Assembly: GCA_027886175.1 (NCBI GenBank)
Contig: JAJNNQ010000027.1
Location: 8,322,001-8,386,000 of the forward strand
Direction of reading: 5' to 3'
Length of the DNA: 64,000 nucleotides
Source: Phylloscopus collybita
Taxonomy: Eukaryota > Chordata > Aves > Passeriformes > Phylloscopidae
Position numbers and translations under genes: made by a program
The notes under the pieces: generated by a model
What the model was told of the DNA's origin: nothing
What the model saw: the letters and a program-made list of their open reading frames with translations, nothing else
The model's database searches: none
In this document: in pieces, positions 57,330 through 64,000 of the stretch
Layout of the letters: each line of letters starts with the position of its first letter
Numbering within the stretch: position 1 is the stretch's first letter

Positions 57330-57425
57330 CGTGGTGGCAGCTGCCAGCTCCTCCCGCGGGGGCGAGCAGGGGGCGCGGGCAGCGCGGCGGGGCCGGATCA
57401 CCCGGCACCGCGCTCCTCCCATATT
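57330..57425. promoter_or_regulatory. Small GC island
   Basis: About 100 bp with many CpG, including CGCGGG, GGGCGCGGG and GCGCGGCGGGG, between AT-rich sequences. No gene starts here that I recognise. Confidence 0.3.
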
Positions 57426-59442
57426 TACAGGTGGGATAGAAAGGAAAACGCAAGCGTGCGTGCATGAGCGCCGGGGAGCACGGGCTGCTCAGGGATGGGG
57501 GAACCCGCTGGGAGGGTTGCTAAACACGTATCCTGTCAGACCCCATCTCCTAGGACAGAGCCCCGCTATTGCACAACACTCGGCTAGAGGAAGGGCCAGT
57601 GCCGGAGGGGCTCGGGCACAGCTCTGCAGCCCAGAGGGAAAACACGAACACATTCCTGAGGAAAGAGACGGCTTTCACCGTTCTCCTGCTCGCAGGTGCA
57701 GGGTCTCACGTGCTTGAGACAGCACTCGAGGGGCCCCACTGCCTCTCATCACAGTGAACCAGCAGCACGCTGGGCACAGGTGCCAGCCACAGCACCATTG
57801 CCTCCTCGGAGGGACCAGAGAGGCCCTGAGGAGTGAGGAGCTCCTGGCCCAGGATGAGCCAAGATGGGCTCTGCACAGGAGCCGTGGTGGCAGTGGGCAG
57901 GAGCAGCTGAGGGCAGGCACCCTGGCCAGGTCCTGTCCCTCTCTGCTGCTGGGTCTCGTGCTGCAACCAAAGGACCAACGCCAGCAGCCGGGAAGCAACA
58001 CACAGTAAAATAAATGGACACGCATGTACATTTACAGTTAAACCTTCTCTAAGGAGAGGAAACAGTGTCTGTGGTTAAACTAAAAGGACAAACCCAATGA
58101 CAAGCCCAGGATGTGTCAGGCCTTGGGAGACTGTATCAGTTACCTATCAATGATATAACTGATTTTTTCCCAACGTGAACAGATAAGGAGCTGCACCAGC
58201 CAGGATGGCCTGAGGTGCTGTGCAAGGACATCACTCTACAGGTTGTGCAGTTTTCCCTGTGGTAGTTGGCAGGCTGGGAAGGCACTGGGCACCCAGTGCT
58301 TTCCTCCAGCATCATCTACAGCCTGAGGAGCAATGGCACACCCTACTAGCATCTTCCTCACTTGCCTCCCAAACCCAGGAATTACATGCAAAAGCAGTCT
58401 TGCTGGGAGCTCATGCTGGTGTGATGCAGGATACTGTGCTGGGGTGGGGACACTCTGGGTACTCTGAGGTGTCACAGATGTGCTGCCCAACTCATAGCCA
58501 GCTCAGCCCCAGAGCGGTGCCAGCAGCTTCTGGCCTCACACACATCTCCTGGGGATTGCTGTTCTGTTGCTAATGGTGATGCTCTGCTGTCAGCTGGATG
58601 CAAGCAGGAATTACTCTTCCCAGCCAGGGGCCGTGGTTCTCCTGCAGCAAGGTCCTCCATGGGTCCTCTACAGCCACTGTGGGCCAGGGAGCACTGACGT
58701 CCTGCCCACTGCCCTGTGCAGCTCACACCATTTGGTGACAGCCTGGCTGGGAGCCCTGCAAACCCCAGGTCCTGTGTGAGGGGCTGGCAGAGCCCACCTC
58801 GGGGGGGCTGCACTGGGCCCCTCCAATGGCAATTCCCCAGCACCGCAGCTGCTCTGTGGCCCAGACCACAACATCGCTCCGTGGTGACAGGTGGGAAATC
58901 CCTGTCTGTCACTGGGGCTGTGGGGCACACCAGGACTTCACAGACAATGTCTGCTGTGCAGGGAGTGTTGGGGATCCCCTTCATATCACCAGCACCTCTG
59001 TGATCACTAGACAGGGATGAAGCGATTGCAGCACGGAAGGGAAACCTGGTTTGAGGTGAGCGGCTATTCTGTGCAGGATGTAATTCCCGCGTGGCATCCT
59101 CCCTTCGACACCATGCCCGCAGCCGGGGGCTACTGAGAGGCCCACGGGGAGAAGCAAGAAGGAAGACTTCAAACAGCAAGTAAACTTAAGAGGGGAGAAT
59201 CTGAACAGAAGTTAAAAGCTTGTTTCCCTCAGCAAGGAAAGCTCTTAAAGAAATCAAAGCTCTTTAAATGCTCTGACTCAAGTGACAAAAACAATTTAGA
59301 CAACAAAAGGCTCCCGGTTTGCTCTTCCTCTCCTAGATGGGGATCACCGAACAGATCTATTTAAATGATAATTTGTGGGGGAGAAACCCTCTCCAAACCC
59401 TTTTGAATTAGATTTTCTCCTTCTTAAGTCAATGCGTAGTGC

Positions 59443-59448
59443 TTTAAT
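59443..59448 (-). terminator. CDH22: ATTAAA, candidate CDH22 polyadenylation signal
   Basis: Minus-strand ATTAAA 232 bp after the CDH22 stop. Longer UTRs ending at AATAAA words near 57.2 kb or 56.7 kb are as plausible. Confidence 0.2.
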
Positions 59449-59679
59449 AGAGACTGGCTTTGAGGAGATGAGGACACCCCGGTGGCTCTTCTGGGCTCCC
59501 CAGCCTCCCCACGTGGGTGTGGAGCCCACCCGAGCCGAAGGCAGCTGCAGAGGAGCAGTTGCCCGGTGCCCGCAGTGCAGCCTCTCGCCGTGGAGACCGG
59601 CCCAGGAGCGCACGATTCCCGTGTGGCACCTGAAGCCCCAGCCCAGGAGGTGCCTGGAGCCCACGGGGCTGGGGGGCAG

Positions 59680-60218
59680 CTAGGACTCCTCGCTGTCCTC
59701 CTCGCCCCTGCGCCCCGCGTACAGCGCTGCCAGCTGCCGGAAACGTGGCCCCCAGCCCCCCAGGTAGGAGAAGTCCTGCTCTGAGCCGCTGGACCAGGTG
59801 TTGATGGAGCTCAGGGAGGGCACTGGGGAGTCCGAGCCCTCGAAGGCATAGGTCTGGAATGAGTCATAGGGTGGCACAGAGAGGTCCTCATCTGCCTGCT
59901 CCACCTTCCTGCAGATATAGTCTCTGAACACAGAGAAGTCCAGGTCTGGGCTCTGCACCCACTGTGGGAGGGCATGGAGCTCGGAGGCTGGGTTTCTGCC
60001 TGGGCCCCCCTCTCCTGGTCCCCCACCTCCATCACCAGCTTTGATCTCACTGAAGTCGTAGAGGCTGCGCAGGGCTGACATGTCATAGGCCTCTGTGTCC
60101 TGCTCACCACCTCCTTCATCGTTGTATTTGATGACATTGTCCCTCATGTCCTCGTCATCCTCAGAGGTCAGGTGGCTTTTGTGGTGTCGCTTCAGCGTGA
60201 GGATCAGAAGGACCAGCA
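59680..60218 (-). CDS. CDH22: CDH22 last exon: transmembrane end and cytoplasmic tail
   Basis: CDH22 is a type II classical cadherin. Acceptor TTTCCCAG precedes 60218. The exon completes a valine codon and encodes LVLLILTLKRHHKSHLTS, the end of the membrane span and basic anchor, then the juxtamembrane p120-catenin segment DNVIKYNDEGGGEQDTEAYD and a distal beta-catenin-binding part with SVPPYDSFQTYAFEG and SGSEQDFSYL. The stop is at 59680-59682. A Gly-rich linker (GDGGGGPGEGG) lies between. The tail keeps the order of domains of the human protein. The mid-tail linker differs from the human one, as expected for a low-complexity region. Confidence 0.93.
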
Positions 60219-61629
60219 CTGGGAAAGGAAGAGACAGTCAGATGGGCACAGAGTCTCGGGGATGCCATGCTCCTGCAGGGCGAGGACCACACCTGCTTGG
60301 TGGCAGGTGTGGAGGCACAGCACCCCCCGGCACAGGCACCCCTGCCAGCATGCCAGACAGCTCCCGTCAGCCATGCTCATCAAGCAGCAGCCGTGCTGAG
60401 TACTGGCTGGGAGAGAGGCTTGCCTGGGCTCCACAGCAGACTAGGAGCTTCCTTTGTCATGCAGCGTGACCACCGAGACAGGAGCGAGCACACAGCTGGA
60501 TAAATGGATGGCTTCTTCTATGGATAAACACACAGCTAGACAGACAAACGGATGGCTTCTGCAGAACATGAGTAGGAAAAGGGGGTGCATGATTCACAGT
60601 AGCCAAATGTTGGGTAGGTGAATGTGGAGCAGATGGCACAGAGCCTGAGCAGCGAGCCGCAGCTGTGTCCTGGATCATCATCCATTCAGCCCATCACCTT
60701 TAAGGCACTGATGTGCACTTTATTCGTTTGGGCAATTAGGCAGAAATTTGTTTGCACTGCACTGGAAAATGAAACCAGTGTAAAGTGCACCCTGTGGGAA
60801 AGGGTTTTCTGAATGGAGATGCAGCAGGAGATAGGGAGTGGAGCCATGCCAAGGAGAGGAGACCTCACCAAACAATGTGCTGCCTCCCACAGTGTCTGGA
60901 CAGCCCTTGGAGCCAGCCAGGAGCCAGCTCTGGGGCCAGAGAAGGCTTTCAGCAGCTGCATCCATCAACTGTCCTGTGCTAAACCTGAGGGCACTCCAAC
61001 ATCCCTCATTCAGAGCCACATGCACACAAGCACTCGCTCCCCATTCCCAGCAAAGCTTGTGCCAGAGTGCCAGTGGCAGGCAGCAGTATTCCTGGGGTAC
61101 AGCTCCTGACCTAGGCAGCACTCTGGTTTGACCACAGCCCAGCTCTGCATCCTGCCCACACATTCACACATGCTCTAACACTGACCTTTTCATGTAAGAG
61201 CACACCTGTGTGCCCCACACCTGCCACCCCTGTCCACATGCTGGGAGCACAAGCCCCGTCTGTTGTGAGATGCCTGCTGTGGGCACAGCATGGCAGCTGG
61301 CAAGCAGCTCTTGGCTCCTGCCTGTCCAGGTAGGGAGCAAGCCAGCAGCTCTCCAGACTCTGCTGGGCAGCATCACATCTACCTGGCATGGGGAACTCTG
61401 CTCTGGCTGCCTTGTGGAGCCCAGCACGCAGGAGCTGTGGCAAACGGGAGTTTCCCCACTGGTCGCCCCCAGCTGAGGTTCATGCCCCCCATGCTGCAGC
61501 AACCAGGGAGGAGAGAGATGCAGAGCAGCCTGCTCCGTGCCCACAGCACCTGCCTGCACACATTTGTGTGATGCTGATGGAGCGGAGCTGGGACAGGCCA
61601 GGGAGGCCTCGGGACAGGCAGGCACTCAC
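60219..61629 (-). other. CDH22: CDH22 last intron
   Basis: Intron of 1,411 bp with donor GTGAGT at 61629 and acceptor CCCAG at 60219. Frames inside have no domain. Nothing else recognised. Confidence 0.85.
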
Positions 61630-61881
61630 CAACCAGGATGAGGACGCAGACCAGCAGCGCGATGAGGGCGCCGGGGCTCAGCGTGGCTGACACGACGAAG
61701 GCCGTGCTGTTGCAGGACTGGATGGCCCCGTTGCTGTCACAGCCGCAGACACGAATGGTAAGAGTCCCTGTGCTGCTCAGGGCTGGGGGGCCACTGTCCA
61801 CCACCAGAATGGGGAGCAGGTACACGTCCTGCTCCTGGCGATTGAAGCCCACTCTCTGCGTGTGCACCGCTGCCGTGTTGT
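61630..61881 (-). CDS. CDH22: CDH22 penultimate exon: end of fifth cadherin repeat and transmembrane start
   Basis: A 252-bp exon between acceptor CCCCACAG (before 61881) and donor GTGAGT (after 61630). It encodes DNTAAVHTQRVGFNRQEQDV, then LPILVVDSGPPALSSTGTL with the D-x-G-P-P-L-S-S-T-G-T-L pattern at the end of EC5, a CGCDSNGAIQSC cysteine pair region, and the start of the membrane span (GALIALLVCVLILV). Phases match the last exon. Confidence 0.93.
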
Positions 61882-64000
61882 CTGTGGGGAACAAGCAAAA
61901 CCACAGCAAAGTCACCCCCACAGTACAGCCTGCAGGACCTGCCAGGAGCTCCTCCATGCTCTGGATGAACAGCAGCCATTCCTGCACCACCTCCAGCAGC
62001 CATCCTGAGAGAGCCTGGGGCCTCCCCCTCCTCCATCACATGGACCCAGCTCATGGCTCCCTGGCATTGCAGCCCCACTGCAGTCTGAGTGCCTGAAGAT
62101 GGCCCGCTCCACTCCAGCACATTACCCTTTGTCAGCAGCACCTCAGGGCCAGCCTGGCATCTCCTCTGTCACCACACCTGGGAGTGAGCCTGGCACAGGA
62201 GCAGCAGCACATGAGTATCCGAACCACACTGACAAACAACACAGGTGGCACAGAGAGAGGGGAAAAACTTCCAGCAGACCCTCTGAGAGTGACACAGAGT
62301 CACAATCAAGGTAAACATCAATTGCTGTCATGTACACAAGAACAGACAGGGTCTGCAGGTGGCACTGAGACTGCAAGAGCAGACACTGCTTCTTCCAAAG
62401 CCAAGAGCCATGAGTGAATGGTCTTGCCTCAGCCAGAGGGCCAGGTACCCCTGTGATCCTCTGTAACTCCTGAAGGAGTAGGCAGAGCTTCTTCCAAGCC
62501 TCCCAGCCAAGCTAGGCATCCTCCTCCCCATCTGCTTACACCCTGCTGCTTCAGGGGCTCAGCTGGCACAGCACAACTCATTAAGATCCCATTAACACAG
62601 CCACTTCAGGGACCCTACAGGGCGCTGGTGCCAGCGATGAACCCAAGGAGCAGCTGCTGCCAACCAGGAGCAGGGAGGGAGGGCAGGGACAGGGACTGAC
62701 ATTGGGATTGGCTCCCTGCACAGGGGTGCTGCAGGCTGCCAGCCAGCAGCAGCATGGGCAGGATGGGGCTGAACAGCAGGTGACAATTGCAGCCAGGTGT
62801 CACAAACCGCTGCCGACTGTCTGCAGTTTTTATCTAATAAACCATAGATTGGTCCACTCACAGCAAGGTGCTGCTGTCTACAGACCCTCCTCATCACACC
62901 TGATTTATGCCAGACCATCCCCTTTCTCTATGAATCAGCTCTTTCATTGGAAAACACATCTAGTGTAACTCTGGCCCTTGGGCTGCTGCCATCACGGAAA
63001 TTGCTGTATGGATTGGGTGCTGCATGAGAGCACACAGGGCATGGTGGGAACAGGAGGTGACAGCATGGAAGATCTACTGGTTAGCCAGGAAGCAGATCCC
63101 AAAGGCTCTGTGTGGCAGCCAGGGCACTGCAGAGCACAGACTCCTGTCCTGTGGGACACCTGCCACTGTGGCTGAGACTCCTTGAGCAGCACGTGGCAGC
63201 AGCACCATGGCAACTGGGCAGCGGTGTCACGAGGAACAGGGAGCACTGGCCCCTGGCTGCAAGGAGGCTGAACCAAGTGTGGTGGGAGCAACATCTCACA
63301 GCAGCCTGTGGCCTACCAAGGATGAGCTAGGAAAAAAAAAAAAAATTATTATGCTAATCGTTTGCACAAAGATAATGAGATCTCATTTGGTGCTGGTCCC
63401 CCCTCCTTGCTGCAGTGTAGCGGGAGGATATAAATAATGTTAACGGCACCATCTCAGCAAGAGGCCAGGACTAACTCCTAGCTAGCCCAGCTAAAAGTAA
63501 GCCTCAGACACCTGAATTGAGTGGAGATAAAACCACAGGACAAAAAGGACAGACCAAAGTGTTGTAAGAGAGAAAGGCTCTGGCCACAGCCCAGGAAGGT
63601 CACCTTTGCTGTCACTGCCACAACAGTCATGGCACCAGTCTGGGGTTGGGTCAGATCCTGGCTCAGAGGATCCCTGAGCACACAGCCCTGCACCTCCACT
63701 GCAGCTCAGCCCAACCCTCACACAGGGCTGATGGAACACAGTGCTTGGGAACTCCCCCCGCTGCTCTTCAGCACTGTGTAAACACAGGAGTAGCACCAAA
63801 CCTCTCTGGAAATGTAGCAGGAGGCTGGCAACTCCCTTCTGTTTACAGCCAGCTCCTGCTCCTGTTAGGGACCTGCGACAAGGCATGCTGTATTTTTAGA
63901 AACAGTCTCTAGAAACCAAGGGGAACTACACATCCAAGGGGCAGGCACAAACCTCAGCTCAACCCAGACAGTTTAGGCAGCCTGGCACCACTGAAAAAGA
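61882..64000 (-). other. CDH22: CDH22 intron running off the right edge
   Basis: Intron upstream of the penultimate exon. No cadherin repeat (DxNDN, LDRE, DAD motifs) is visible in any frame, so the earlier exons lie beyond the window. A run of A near 63,331-63,344 is the only simple repeat noted. Confidence 0.7.

Larger units (their letters stand above)
56051..59679. other. CDH22 3' flank and probable 3' UTR
   Basis: Sequence downstream of the CDH22 stop on the minus strand. The first 480 bp after the stop (59,200-59,679) include an AT-rich stretch near 59,180-59,460 that could be UTR. A CR1 end lies near 56,853 and a small GC island at 57,330-57,420. Minus-strand AATAAA words occur near 57,222 and 56,695. 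The UTR end cannot be decided. Confidence 0.4.

Noticed and set aside
62100..64000. Further CDH22 exons in the right-hand end
   Set aside because: No cadherin repeat motifs in any frame on the minus strand.

Overview
The window looks like a stretch of bird nuclear genome. It has interrupted vertebrate genes, CpG-rich promoters, a CR1-type LINE reverse-transcriptase fragment and avian-style endogenous retroviral LTRs. Three gene signatures appear in an order I know from human chromosome 20: NCOA5 (minus strand, 5' end only), CD40 (plus strand, complete) and CDH22 (minus strand, 3' end only). A songbird is plausible given how young the ERVL-type provirus is, but the sequence alone does not fix the species.

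Layout. 1-10,060: 5' part of NCOA5, with two coding exons carrying an N-terminal RRM, a candidate non-coding first exon in a CpG island, and introns. 10,060-11,985: interval between the divergent NCOA5 and CD40 promoters, holding a 29/23-bp minisatellite, three kappaB-consensus sites and an interferon-response-like site. 11,986-16,838: CD40, nine coding exons with clean GT/AG junctions and consistent phases, encoding 277 residues including the PVQET TRAF-binding motif. About 17,260-17,710: an orphan GC island just 3' of CD40. 17,720-59,679: about 42 kb with no gene I can support. It contains AT-rich, homeodomain-motif-rich islands that look like candidate conserved regulatory elements, a CR1 fragment, three solo LTRs with 6-bp target-site duplications, and one near-full-length ERVL-type provirus (49,600-56,045, minus strand). 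59,680-61,881: the last two coding exons of CDH22 (membrane-proximal ectodomain, transmembrane segment and catenin-binding tail). The rest to 64,000 is CDH22 intron.

The most unusual object is the provirus. Its two 667-bp LTRs differ at one position and it is flanked by a 5-bp GTGGG duplication. Gag and pol lie in the same frame, separated by one UAG codon that sits inside a perfect 8-bp inverted repeat. The Gag-position protein has strongly hydrophobic N-terminal segments and no zinc knuckle, there is no env, and a small indel shifts the frame inside integrase. It is therefore very young but carries a visible lesion.

Functionally, CD40 is a TNF-receptor-family costimulatory receptor, NCOA5 a nuclear-receptor coregulator and CDH22 a type II cadherin. 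They are neighbours by synteny and do not form a pathway. The NCOA5-CD40 interval is the most likely shared regulatory zone.
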